In this document: positions 53,360-64,000 of the stretch, in pieces
Layout: each line of letters opens with the position of its first letter
Position numbering within the stretch: the stretch's first letter is position 1
Assembly (NCBI GenBank): GCA_003427395.1
Contig: BFEA01000085.1
Span: 2,547,154-2,611,153 of the forward strand
Direction: 5' to 3'
Length of the DNA: 64,000 nucleotides
From: Chara braunii
Lineage: Eukaryota; Streptophyta; Charophyceae; Charales; Characeae
Made by a program: the position numbers and the translations under genes
The notes under the pieces: generated by a model
Database searches by the model: none
What the model was told of the DNA's origin: nothing
Seen by the model: the letters and a program-made list of their open reading frames with translations, nothing else

Positions 53360-54570
53360 AACATCAAAGGTTAGTTAGGAAGGTAGGATTATTTCTTGAT
53401 CACTCGAGCATGGCTTGTGTACTGGCCTCTGTTGCATTGCATGTCATCTTTATTCATATTGATTCAAGGTTTGACTATCTTCAAGTTGATCCTACAAGGA
53501 TCACCTTCTATTATCCTTAGATAACAGGTCGGTTTTCGGCTCGACTCTAATTCATTCTCGCTACTCAATCTAAAGGTCTTAGCCTCTGTGGATTGAAATA
53601 TTTCTTTTGGGTTTTTACCCAGACTTTATTGAATGGTCATTTAAAAAGGACTGAGTGTTTTATTTTGGAAGGTTGGACAAAGGTTGGGGGTTTGTGTGGA
53701 TAAGGCAAAGGGGTGTGAGTGCAGAGAATGGTTGAAGTTGACCCCGTGTAGTGTTTGCTTTGTCGATGTGAATCTTTGATGTGATTGCAGGTATGTTTTG
53801 TGAATTGACTTCCAGACTTGGTTTTGCTTATGATCATATGTATATATGTTTGAAGGAAGTCACACCGTGATTGTGAGAGTGATCGTCTCCAACCTCATAA
53901 CTTTTATATCATATTTCCTTGTGTCCGCACGACCCACTGAGGTCGCGCACAGTGATTAAATAAGTTATGCATCGAGAGAAAAGAGAGATCTCTTCTTAGC
54001 TCTTGCTTTTTATAATTAGCATGGCTGGACGTTGTAGTCTGTGGCAGTCGTCAAAGTCAAACCCCTTGATCTTTTGTCGCCACGAAAGCTTGGAGTTGTC
54101 TTTTGCACAGGGTGCAGAAGAGGGTGTGGTCTTCAATCGCGCATGGCGGTTGTCCAGCGCCGAGAGATTAACCCTCAAGGCGCGTGTTAGCCAACACTTG
54201 AGTGTCGAACGCGACCCTCGAGATTAACGAGGATCGCGTGAGTATGAGTACCACACAGTACGCCATCATTGCGACCGTCTGCATACGTTTGCATTGCGAG
54301 TCGATATGAGTTAACCCTGCGTCCGCACGGTTTTATACGAAGTCTTACGCACGACGCTTAACCGAATTCTGACTCAGAAAGTTATGGGTCGGATACTGAA
54401 GGGACTAGGAGTGTTGCTGTGGTGTTGTGTTGTTGTGTTATTTGTTTTGTGGCCTTTCATGTGTGTGAGTGTTGTGGTGTAACACGTGGTATGTAGGATG
54501 CGTCCTAGTCGACCGACGTCGAGTCGCGTCTGGGACCTCAACCCCCCAATGCGTCGATTCGCGTGCGGGT
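53360..54570. other. Gene-free stretch
   Basis: No gene, RNA or repeat that I can support. Confidence 0.5.
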
Positions 54571-54574
54571 TCGA

Positions 54575-54903
54575 TTTTGGGCGTTGACCGCGCGTACCCC
54601 CTATGCTACAGCGAACGAGAAAACGCCCTCGGCTGGGCCACCTCTGCGATTGCATACGAAATGCCTTCGCATGTGGTTCAGTAGCTCGGCGGGGATACGC
54701 CCGCCTAAGGGATGGTGACAGCTCCTGCAGGTGGAGGTAAGCGGTGCCTCGCGTGACCCTGTCCTGTCGTAGGGGCTCGCGAGAGGTACGGCTGGCGCAC
54801 TCAGCCGGAGCGGCCTAAACGCTCTGCAATGAAGTCTTGCAAAATTCTGCGTAACGCGGCCGGGAGGGTCCCCGTGCAGGACCGATGCGCTCGACAACGT
54901 AGC
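54575..54903 (+). repeat. Structured ~330-bp dispersed repeat, copy 1
   Basis: It shares with the copies at 55945-56270 and 60352-60745 the blocks GAGAAAACGCCCTCGGC, TAGCTC.GC.GGGATA, a hairpin with the constant loop GGTGACA, a longer hairpin around CCTGTCGT.GGGG, and a GC-rich end (ACGCGGCCG...CGATGCGCTCGACAACG). TAGCTCGGCGGG (54682-54693) has one mismatch to a Pol III A-box; no clear B-box follows. Confidence 0.8.
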
Positions 54904-55944
54904 CACAATTTATTGATGTTTTCCTAAAGGAGAAATGGCCACTTACATGGGTTGATCTTAGCCAGAATACCGCGTAAGCACCAGAAGGGATGTGCTTACC
55001 CCGATGAGAGAACATGAGAGGATTGGAAGTAAAGGAAAAACGGTTTCCTTGAAACAATCTAGGACGTGGGCATGAATCTCCTTGAAAAGGAGAAAGGGAC
55101 AGACTGAAGTAATAGGAGTAGGAGTTGGACTTTGGGATATTATTCCCAGGGTTCGTGATCTTCATCTGAGGGTCCGACCCTCGGAAACAATAAGTGAAAA
55201 ACTAGGAGGGGATGTTGAATTGTTGTTGACTTGTGTGTGTGCAGGTCTGGGCTTATTTTACGGTTGTATTTGAAGGAAAGGATCTACAAAAGGGTTCAAA
55301 GTTTTCGTTATCATTCGATAACAGGTCGGTTGCTACTGATTCAATTTTCGCCCCATGACTTGACACCCACATCTAAAGACAAACCCGTTGGTCAGCAAAA
55401 TTGTCACCTGTGGTGATTGCCTGAATGGTCGTAGTCACTCTCAAGGGTCCTTTGAAGAAATGTGAGGGGGATGGGCTTCGTCTAAGGAAAGATAAAGCTG
55501 TCATACATGGTTTGGGGAGTGAGGGATAATGTCAATGGTTGATGGTTGACGTCGTTAGTGCATGGCATGTGGACTGTCTTTGCATTATTATGTGCATGTT
55601 TGTCTGGTGCATGGTTTGGATTGAACTGGGTTTGAGCTCGTGAAGAGTCTTGGACACACAACACTTGTGAAAGTGGGGAGGGTTGTCGACGGTAATACCT
55701 CTATATTCATTACCTATCCTATATAACTTTTATAATATTTGATGTTTAGTTAAGTCATGACCTATCAAGTAAAATAGAATGCCCTAGGTAGTAAGATGAT
55801 TTGATTGGTACCTTGTTCTCTTTTGGCAGGAGAGTAACACATTTTAGGTTCACAAGCGGATGTAGACAGCCTTATAAAAGCTCGACATGAATATCTAGAA
55901 GTCCAGGATAGGGAAATCACATCCTGAACCTGATTTGACTAACG

Positions 55945-56270
55945 GGTCGGTCCTAGGCGTCTTACCGCGCATACCCCGTTTTTGTGCTACAAGGATCGAG
56001 AAAACGCCCTCGGCCGACCTACCTCTACAAAGGCATGTAAAAACCTTCGTGTGTGGGCTGGTAGCTCAGCAGGGATATGTCTACCTGAGGGTGGTGACAA
56101 CCCCTCGGGTAGAGGTAATTTGTACCTCGCGATGCCTCGACCTGTCGTGGGGCGTCGTGAGAGGTATAGTCGGCGCGCACTGTCGGAGTTGTGACTTGTT
56201 GTTGTTCAATAATAAATCCTGCGTGACACGGCCGTGGGGTTCCGTGCGACAGGTGGCGCCGTTGTCAGGG
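55945..56270 (+). repeat. Structured ~330-bp dispersed repeat, copy 2
   Basis: Same layout as copy 1. TAGCTCAGCAGG at 56062-56073 is a perfect match to the Pol III A-box consensus. The central hairpin is CTACCTGAGGG (56081-56091) with CCCCTCGGGTAG (56101-56112), loop TGGTGACAA. A second hairpin runs from TACCTCGCGATGCC to GGCGTCGTGAGAGGTA. The stem bases differ from copy 1 but pairing is kept. Confidence 0.8.
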
Positions 56271-56299
56271 ACGTTCGGTTGCCTGTCGGGGTCCTATAT

Positions 56300-59200
56300 G
56301 AACGGACCTGGGTCTGGTTAATTGAAGCTCTAGCAAAACGATAAGCGTAAGGTAGAGTACTATATAGCTTCCACTAGTTGGTGAAAAAACTACTAAGAAT
56401 AATTGTCAGTGTAAGGAAGTCTTTTAGAAATAGAGCGAGTATGAGTTGAAGTATCTTGACTATCATTTCTATAAACATTAATCTGCACTTCTATCATAAT
56501 CCCCAAGTAGGTAGTTGCTCCCTTATCGGTCCGTGAAGGAACGTACGGGAATAGCAATAAAGGGACACAAAATCTTTCATGTAGTTAAATCGATAGAGTA
56601 GTGGAAGAACTGATTAGCACGATAGGATTTGAGGAGTCTCGTCAAGTCCCTCCGAAAGATTTATGCTTTGATATTCCTTTTAATTACAAGACTTCCTACC
56701 CCTACGACGGCCTCACATACTCCTGCTTTCTGACGTCCTTAATAAAGACTTATTAGGGAAGCCAAATAGCTCTATAGTTTATACTAAGCCGTTATTTTGA
56801 GATCCTCTTTGTGTCAATACATACCCCTAGATATAGCCTTAATCACTAACTGACTAGGCACTTAGGATATAACTCTTGGTGTTGTGTCCTTTCGACCATG
56901 CCTCGCGGATCGGAAACTGGAAGAGGAAGGGATGGATGACAAGAAAAGGCTACAAAAAAACATATGGACTTGACTGAGGAAACAGAGGAGCTGGAGGAAG
57001 AAGAAAAGAGGAGGAGAAATGGGAAGGGGTGCGATTGCGCTGGCATCAGGAAGACTTCCGTGAGCGTACTCCGTCTCCCGAAAGGATGGATTATTATTCT
57101 TATAAATACAAACAACAATACGGCGCTCCGCCCCTACGTCTTAGAACCGCCTCATCGAACTTATCCAATGACGTATTCCTTTCCCTCATCTTCTATGGCA
57201 AGTTGACTACAACAGTTGACTGTTCTTCCTCAACCACCTCGACCTACTCTTCCGCCGCTGCCGCCGCATGTGCTTGTCCCTCCCATGGTGTCTTAGGCTG
57301 CGCCAACGAATCATAAATTATGTATCACCCTGACACTGTTCTTCCTATGTCAGATTGAGTTGTGCGGGCTAATCTCATACCTATTGTACAAAGGAGTCAT
57401 TTGAGGGTGTCATCCTATTAACGTGAAATATAATCAGGATTAGTGGCGATTTAGTGTTTGTCTAGGTCCTCAGATAAAAACACCCTCAAGAGGAAGTACA
57501 TCATGATGACTTTTGTATTGTCCCTTTGTCAGTAATAATACTCATAATGGAGAAAGTATCCGTCTAGGAAGAGAAAGGGGAGGTGATGAAACATATTCGT
57601 ATTTCCTTAGGGATGATCGATCTGGATAGGCATGAGACAATCTCTGTGGGATTATTTCCCAGGTAGGCACAATTTTTTCATGAGTAAAGTACTAAGTCAA
57701 TCGACTATAACAGAAGAGGAGGAAATGGTTATGGTAGAGTATGAAACACTCAAAAATATGTCCGGGAATATAAGGAGGGTCGAACGCAAATAGTGTCAAT
57801 AAAGACCCTCATTTGCTATGGTTTTCTTAATAAAAGTCCGGTTTTAGGAAAGAGTCGATGTGGGTTGAGTCCGTTTTTGGAAAATTTTAGAGATTGGTTT
57901 CGTCTATAAAGGGACAGCCTAAGGTTCCTGATTTTGAGTACAGTCAGTAAGGTAGAGGGGAGTTTGGTGTGATATCATCTTGTTTGTGTTTAAGATTCAG
58001 ATATGAGGCTATATGTTAGAACTCATCTAGCCCAATAACATCTACCTGCACATATCCAATTGAATCTGAACGCTTAAAATTTCTTTCTTTTAAGATCATT
58101 CATCTAAGCTTATCTATGTAAATTTATCAATTCACACAAGTTTATTTGAGTCAAGCCTATTTAACACTATTAATATGAGACTATCTATTTGACGTGTTTT
58201 TTTTATTGTTAATGATTACTCGCGTAAGTTACCCTTATAAGTTTATTTATTTAAGACTGTACGCCATAATTCATCCTTATGAGGTAATCAAATATAATTA
58301 TTCATTTATGTCTATTTCACTTGAACCTATATGACTGATTGCTCTCCTTGTAAAGAATAGAGATGCTACGCAAAATCCACATTTGACGCAGGGTTGAAGG
58401 TGAATGGAGTGACCGATTTTTTGGGGGAAGATATTTTCTCGAAAGATGGTGAGTGTGTAGAATCTACCGTTCAGGGAGTTGCAATCCTAAGTTATCCTTT
58501 CCCGGAAAGATGACTTAAAGGAGCTATAAATTCGTCTTCTAAAAGTAGTAGTGAGACCCGCGATGGAACTATGTTCCTAGTCCATAGTGGGGTGTTGTCA
58601 CCTAACCCTTTGAAGACTGGTGACTACATTACTACTGAGAAGGAGGAAAGTATTTTGGCCTTTCTCGACCATGGTCAATAACGGAGGCGACTACTATCTG
58701 CCACAAGGAAGCAGGGAGTGATTCCCCAACTATCTTTGTGACAAGTAGGTTCATTAGCACGGGATGGGATATGGCATCCTGGAACGTATATGGTGGGGTT
58801 GTCAACTAATTGACAAAAGTCTGCAAGGAATTAATATTGGAATTGGAGGGTGAAGTAGTGAGGCTTTGTCCTTGAGCGGGGCTCGGAAGTCTAAGATGTT
58901 AACTCTTTTTAGGGATTACACTGCCCCTTGACACAGTATACTCTTGTCAAAGTCCGTGAAGTAGAATGTAATACTCTCATTATTTTTGTATCTAAAAACT
59001 TCTGTTGTTGAAAAATTTATTGACCACAGTATAACTGTTGTCAATCGTAACAGTTACCATAAGTTTCTCGTCATCACTATACACGCATATGTCAGTTAAA
59101 CTTGTCTCTTCACTTGCTAATACTATTTACTTACTCAACTATTGATTACTGTTATCACAATGTTAGTATATCCTTACTATAAGTAATAGTCATTATGATA

Positions 59201-60345
59201 ATTTATGACATTCAATATCCAAAAATTGCAAATGCATTATTATCGCATGTATGTTATCACATGTTTTTTTAATGGTCTTAGACGTTAGAAATAAGCAATA
59301 TTAGTGAGGTATGATTTGAAGACTGTCTTTCAAAAAAGATATTATACGAAGGGGTGATTTTGTACAGTGATTGGATATGTCTGCTAAACATTAGGGAAGA
59401 CCCCAGCGTAGCCTTGCCTATTGAAAAAAAGGATGGGTTGAAGTTGTCCTTGTCAAGATCAGTCAGGGAGGACAAATATATCGGTTCCTGGTGGGGTACG
59501 TCTTTAAATGAGGGTATCTTTATTTTTGAATTGAATCTGGCTTCAACGATAATGAGAACAGTGCATTTGTGAAAGTGGCTTTATACACCTCATCATCTTT
59601 TTGAATTATTTTTTTATCGAGTTGGCACTGGGACGTGGGAACCTGCTCGCAAGACCATTAGAGCTAGCTGAGGTGGTTGTCGCAAAGTGGGTGAAAGGAA
59701 TGTGTCAGGGAAGAGATGAGTCAGCGTCCGTTGTTATAGAAGTCAGGGATGCTGATAAGTTTGTGCTCCCCTCCTCCCCGTTGCGAGTCGTTCTACCCAA
59801 ATTCTTTGTCGAATAATATTTCAATGGACGAGAGAAAATAAAGGCATCAGCGGAGGCCGCTTTGATAGAACGAGGGTGGGGATACAAGCGCTATACGAAC
59901 GAGATAGTATACATTCTGTACCTAGAAATAGGTTCTGTGCTCCTCAACCAAAAGCTTCAAAATACAATTTATATTGTTAACACCTACACTGATTTTCATG
60001 ACCCAGACGAAAAATTTAATACTTTGATACATTCCGAATGAAGGTAGGTGGGCAGTGAATGTTATTACTTTCATCAGTTCATGCGCGCAACTTATAGTCT
60101 TAAGTTAGGTGTTTTTTCTCATCTGCTTACGTGATTCGTATATGTTTACGACTCCTTTTAACTGCTCCGCCAGGTGGCTGTTTAAAAAATTATGCGTTCG
60201 TATATTGGCGGTATTGGTTGCCTTTAGATTTGTTAAGACAGGAAATGAGATGCTTATTAAAAACTATCTTCGGCTTACGGCCTGACGCTTCGTCGCTTGC
60301 TATACTTGCACAGATCAGCAGCGGTGGTCATAGCTAAAAATGACG
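56300..60345. other. Gene-poor, AT-rich stretch
   Basis: I see no recognisable gene or RNA in these 4 kb. Two consecutive plus-strand frames near 59354-59572 and 59601-59816 are listed separately as a weak candidate. Confidence 0.5.
59354..59816 (+). pseudogene. Possible decayed coding segment
   Basis: Two neighbouring frames in different phases have ordinary amino-acid composition: the first has DPSVALPIEKKDGLKLSLSR and VREDKYIGSWWGTSLNEG, the second RPLELAEVVVAKWVKGMCQG and SVVIEVRDADKFVLP. They could be exons or a frameshifted remnant. No family was recognised; both could be chance frames. Confidence 0.15.
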
Positions 60346-60351
60346 GTTTGG

Positions 60352-60745
60352 CTAAGATCGTTGTCGAGCGCATCGGCCCCCGTGCGAGCGAGGGTCTTCC
60401 CGACTATGTCACGTAGGAGTTAAAACAAAAACAAAACCAAGAGACAACTTAGGACGATGCATAAATAATCCCACAAACCGCCGAGACGGGCGCGGTGGTA
60501 TTGTCCCTTCGCCACTCTAGCCGGGTGCGTCAGCTGTACTTCTCGCGGTCCCCTACGACAGGATAGGTTCTCGCGGGGCACAACTTACCTTCCCTAAGGG
60601 GTTGTCACCACCCTCAGGGGCGTATCCCTACCGAGCTACTGACCCACGTGTGAAAGTTTTTACATGCAATAGCAAAGGTAGGTCAGCCGAGGGCGTTTGC
60701 TCGCTCGCTGGAGTATAGGTACGCTTGGTTAACGTCAAGTGGACC
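60352..60745 (-). repeat. Structured ~330-bp dispersed repeat, copy 3 (inverted)
   Basis: Reverse orientation relative to copies 1 and 2. On the minus strand it has CAAACGCCCTCGGCTGACC, TAGCTCGGTAGG (A-box-like, one mismatch), a CCCCTGAGGG/CCCTTAGGG hairpin around GGTGACAA and the GATGCGCTCGACAACG end. An extra AAC-rich piece lies in the last third. Confidence 0.8.
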
Positions 60746-60749
60746 CAAA

Positions 60750-62110
60750 CGTTGTCCGTCTCCTAGGGTGCTGATCTCCTAGGTACGAACGACCATCGAT
60801 CGACTATGATGGTCTCAACCAAACGTGAAACCCACAATATAACCCTAGTCCCTTTGTAATTCCCTGACCACAAAATAAATAAATAAAATCAATACACTTT
60901 ACATCCAATCACACAAGATTGAATTTTGACTTGATAAGATGATCCGCCAAAGTTATTCTTCCCGGCCTATATGACTAAAAACATTTTATTCCACCGCTTC
61001 CATGCAGATCAACAAGTGATTTGTTCCTGACCGAAGTTCAAACTCTCCTCTGTACCATATGCAACTTGCTTGCTTGGAGGAAAATATTATACAGCGAATC
61101 AAAATTTTGTTGGTCACTTTGTCTTCTTGGGCAATAATTACTCTTTCTGTTCCACGAATGATGAAGTATCCATCTACATTATTAGATCATTCAAAACAAA
61201 ACAGCAGTGATTATCGCTACGCAAAAAGAACCATCACCTTCATTACCTACTTCTTTTTGTGGGCTGAAGCTTCTTCTGTCTCCGACACGCGCCTATCCCT
61301 CTAGGAAGTGGTCTTGTGGATACTCCTTCCCCTCGCCCGAGCTCGAAGAGTCGGATCTCAGAGGTTGGGCCGTCACCACCTAGTCGGCAAAATACCACCC
61401 ACGAGGAATCGGGTTCACTCCAAGTCGATAACAGGGCCGGCTCCGACAGCATACGAACCCCCGCCTTGGATGCTTCCTAGAGAGAAAGACTGTGTTTGTC
61501 ATGAGTAGGTTTCTTTTTACTCTCATTATTGATAAGTTTTGGGTAACTTATATGAAAAAGAAACTGAAGAAGATAGACAATGAAATCATTTGGACAGGTA
61601 TAGGTAGATAAGGTCGTTCGGGAGAGGAAAAGTCAATCATGAGAAGAAAGCTAAGTCCGTTTGATCTTATCTGCTTTATTTCAATTGAATTCATTCTACG
61701 ACACACGTTGAATAATATTTTTCAAAACAACGGTTCTTTTGACGAGCAAGCAGGTGGGAGGTAGAAGGAGGGATAATATTTTTCTTTATCCCCAACAGGC
61801 ATAACCAATCCCCTTTGCAAACACCCTTCTAGCTACCTGCACATCAAACCAAACAACAAGTTCAAAGGAAAACAAAGTAAACCCGAACTCACGTCAGAAT
61901 CTCATTGATACATGCAAACACACATTTTATTTACCTTTTCAGTGAACATTCAAAGAATAGGGTCAAGCAAAGTGTGGGTTCACACTGGTGTGAAGGCGTC
62001 TGAGTCAAACTGACCTTGAGTGAAGTTGAAACGACTCACTCAAGGAAGCCGTTCGACGTTCTGATCAAAAGAAAACAACAGTCGCCGAAGTTCAAAGTGT
62101 GTAGCTGACA
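60750..62110. other. Gene-free stretch
   Basis: No gene, RNA or repeat was recognised. The 81-codon frame at 61059-61304 is not protein-like beyond chance. Confidence 0.4.
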
Positions 62111-62120
62111 ACTCTCCCAG

Positions 62121-63114
62121 TTGTGGTCACTCCACTGCGCCATAATCCCCATCTCGCCTTCAGAACCTCTCCAATGCCGCCTCAATCGCTCCTTGACCAC
62201 CAAGGATACCGCCAAACCAACTCGACAATCCACACCAACTCAAACAACTGCGTTCGCACCCCAAGTTGGCCCCACTTGGTCCCAAATTGATCCCAAGCGG
62301 CCCTGGTCGATCCCACTTGCATTGCGCGCCGCAAAAAAAATAAAGGTGACCGTGGTGAAAAACGCATGTGCCGCGAGCCCCAATAGTCACTACCGCATGC
62401 ACTCATTCCACATTGTTTTCATGGTGTCGGTCCACACACCACTGCCGCACAATCCCAAATGTGCACCAATGTTCATACTATCGCTGGTTCATGAGAGAAC
62501 AGTCCACCATGACCGTGCACATCAAAAATTAAAAGCGGGACTGCCGCCTGCCGCGCCGTCGAAACCGGTACCACTCCGTCGTGCCAAAAAACATTGGCAC
62601 CACCTCCCCCTCAAAAAAGGTTGCCGCCGAGCCAAGATTTCAACAGCATGGTCCCACCGGATGCACTGTCGTACCCGTGCCTCTAAAAAATCCGACAGCG
62701 CTTCCGCGCCGCCATCAAAAATGTTGCAGCCGCCGAAAATTTTTGGCAATGTTTCCTCATCACCACCAAAAAGCACTGTCCTTGCCTCACCAAGTGGACA
62801 ACACCCCCCCTGCGCTGTCAAAAAAAAACTCACTACCGGTGCCGCACCAAACGGGCAGCGCCTTCCCTGCGCCTCACGACAAATGGCTGTCGGGCAGAGT
62901 CTCCCCTGCACCACTTGTCGATGACTACCGCCGCCGTGCAAAACGGACAGAGTTTCCCCTGCACCGCTTGCCGAGGACCTGCTGCGAACAGCAGCATCTC
63001 CTGCTAGCACCACGCAGTCCGATGGCTATGGCAGCCTCTCCTTTCCTCCCTCACTGCAGACCTCCTCTCCACTCCTCCTCTTACTCGTTGGCCCTCAGCA
63101 CTCTGGCAGCATAA
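62121..63114. other. GC-rich degenerate repeat region with long frames
   Basis: Two overlapping plus-strand frames (267 and 177 codons) are kept open by a degenerate short repeat (variants of AAAAAYGGRCAGYGYYTYCCCTG). Both frames are basic, Pro/Ser-rich and equally open, so neither is favoured, and the antisense frame is open too. I do not call a gene. Confidence 0.45.
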
Positions 63115-63257
63115 CGCTGCTCTCCACTCCACATTCAATCAGAATGTGGGCAGCACCTCAACTTAGTGAGGATGCTGCTGGCCAGCCCTGCTTTTATAAC
63201 TGGGTTGGAGTGGTGGGCAGCCACTTAAGGCGCAACCAAAAAAACGGGGCCGAGCCT

Positions 63258-63755
63258 AGCCCTCGATCTGAACTTCGATCAAGGGCTGGGAATCTTGATG
63301 TTCCACTAAGAACATTAAGTCTCTGACTTTAGTAATGCACCTGGCCGCCATCCACGGTCAGGCGCAGTCCAAAATGGCAGTACCAAGCCATTTTAGGACT
63401 GCATGCCCAACTGAACAGGCGCACTCTTATCAGCCCCTAGAAGCTTCAAGTTCTAGGGGCTGCACGTGTTCCACGACCACGGCCACATTCGCGGCCGTTA
63501 CTTTTTTTTTCCTTTTCTTTCCTTCTTTTTTTTTTTTTTTTCTTACCCCTCGTTTCTCCTGTATAAGGGCAGTTCGCTGTTCGCAACGAACGACCGCCCC
63601 TTCCTTTCTACTACTGAAGTCAAGCTCAGCAAGGGGGGAGGTCCCTTTCCAACTTGCGCCCCACCCGGCCGCCAATGGCGCCAGGTGCAAGCGCAAATCT
63701 GCAGCCCGTTCAACAATGAACGGGCACAGGTTCGTGTGGTAACAGGCTCCCCCTT

Positions 63756-63837
<82 letters not shown>

Positions 63838-63869
63838 ACTAACCTCGAACGTAGCCGCCCGTAGGCGGC
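63258..63869. repeat. Cluster of strong hairpins
   Basis: AGCCCT.GATC/GATC.AGGGCT (63258-63287), GCAGTCC-AAAATGGC/GCCATTTT-A-GGACTGC (63364-63402), CAGCCCCTAGAA/TTCTAGGGGCTG (63431-63462), GCCCGTTCA/TGAACGGGC (63704-63725) and GCCGCC/GGCGGC (63854-63869). Here loops and stems both differ. Confidence 0.75.
63762..63838. repeat. (CT)n microsatellite
   Basis: About 38 CT units with one TTTC interruption. Confidence 0.95.
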
Positions 63870-63910
63870 AGATTCATTCGATTTTGCTCATGCGAAGATG
63901 AGTCGTTGGG

Positions 63911-63975
63911 ATTCAGCCCCCTGATGAGTCGATGTGACTCCATCGAAAATAGTCGGGCACATCATGCCCCCTTTT
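63911..63975 (+). ncRNA. Hammerhead-ribozyme-like motif C
   Basis: CTGATGA at 63921-63927 and GAAA at 63945-63948 enclose GTCGATGTGACTCCATC, which can pair GATG/CATC next to GAAA or GAGTC/GACTC next to the core. The cleavage-site triplet seen in motifs A and B as GTC is GGC here. Flanks (ATTCAGCCCC before, CACATCATGCCCCC after) match those of motif B, so it is a third member of the same family, 33 kb away. Confidence 0.3.
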
Positions 63976-64000
63976 CTCCCTTTTTTTTTCTTGCGTCTGT

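Noticed and set aside
56964-57316. Two overlapping frames, one acidic, one with an Arg/Ser/Pro start
   Set aside because: Different phases, no splice signals I could rely on, no recognisable domain.
62121-63114. Plus-strand frames of 267 and 177 codons
   Set aside because: They overlap each other and an antisense frame; composition follows a degenerate GC-rich repeat rather than a protein.

Overview
This is eukaryotic nuclear DNA. It is mostly non-coding and very rich in microsatellites: long (GA)n/(CT)n, (CA)n, (TTA)n and (GAA)n runs and strand-asymmetric purine/pyrimidine blocks. The only convincing long reading frames belong to transposable elements. A few short frames with splice-like borders may be exons of host genes. 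The species cannot be fixed from the sequence. A repeat-rich protist, slime mould or alga would fit, but that is a guess.

Layout. 0-4.4 kb: tandem and dispersed repeats, no gene. 4.4-8.2 kb: a segment bounded by ~200-bp inverted repeats, holding one copy of a small unknown gene. 10.5-24.4 kb, all on the minus strand: a decayed Helitron-like transposon region. Read 5' to 3' on the minus strand it has a small-gene copy, a tail-anchored-like protein, a free Ulp1-type cysteine protease, then the transposase in pieces: DUF6570-like N-terminus, Rep with its HUH and paired-tyrosine motifs, PIF1-type helicase, and a second Ulp1 protease fused at the C-terminus. Three more copies of the small gene follow. 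The transposase is broken by frameshifts, two in-frame TGA codons and a ~556-bp palindromic insertion; the free Ulp1 protease frame looks intact. 24.4-36 kb: tandem repeats, microsatellites, three 105-bp TA-flanked mini-elements, a satellite-like array with hammerhead-like motifs, and candidate exons. 36-38.6 kb: dispersed repeats, a U2 snRNA-derived fragment, a tRNA-like sequence and a possible retroelement primer-binding site. 39-43 kb: (GAA)n and (TTA)n.

37-64 kb is the most unusual part. It contains several families of short palindromes in which an inner core is constant while the flanking stem differs from copy to copy, yet both arms of the stem match each other. The clearest families are at 43.43-44.94 kb (core like CTCCCGTGGGGTC), 51.47-51.84 kb (core CCCGGGTGGGG) and 51.71-52.73 kb (core ACCCTAGGGTTAGGG, telomere-like, 12 hairpins). 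A ~330-bp structured repeat is present three times (54.6, 55.9 and, inverted, 60.4 kb), again with variable stems around a constant loop. No recognisable gene occupies 43-64 kb.

How things work together: the 10.5-24.4 kb genes make sense as a Helitron-type rolling-circle transposon (Rep nicking plus PIF1 unwinding) carrying proteases and a multicopy small-protein family of unknown function. The constant-core/variable-stem hairpins are the best candidate for something undescribed. They could be structured RNAs or a DNA-level palindromic mobile element, and the sequence alone cannot decide.
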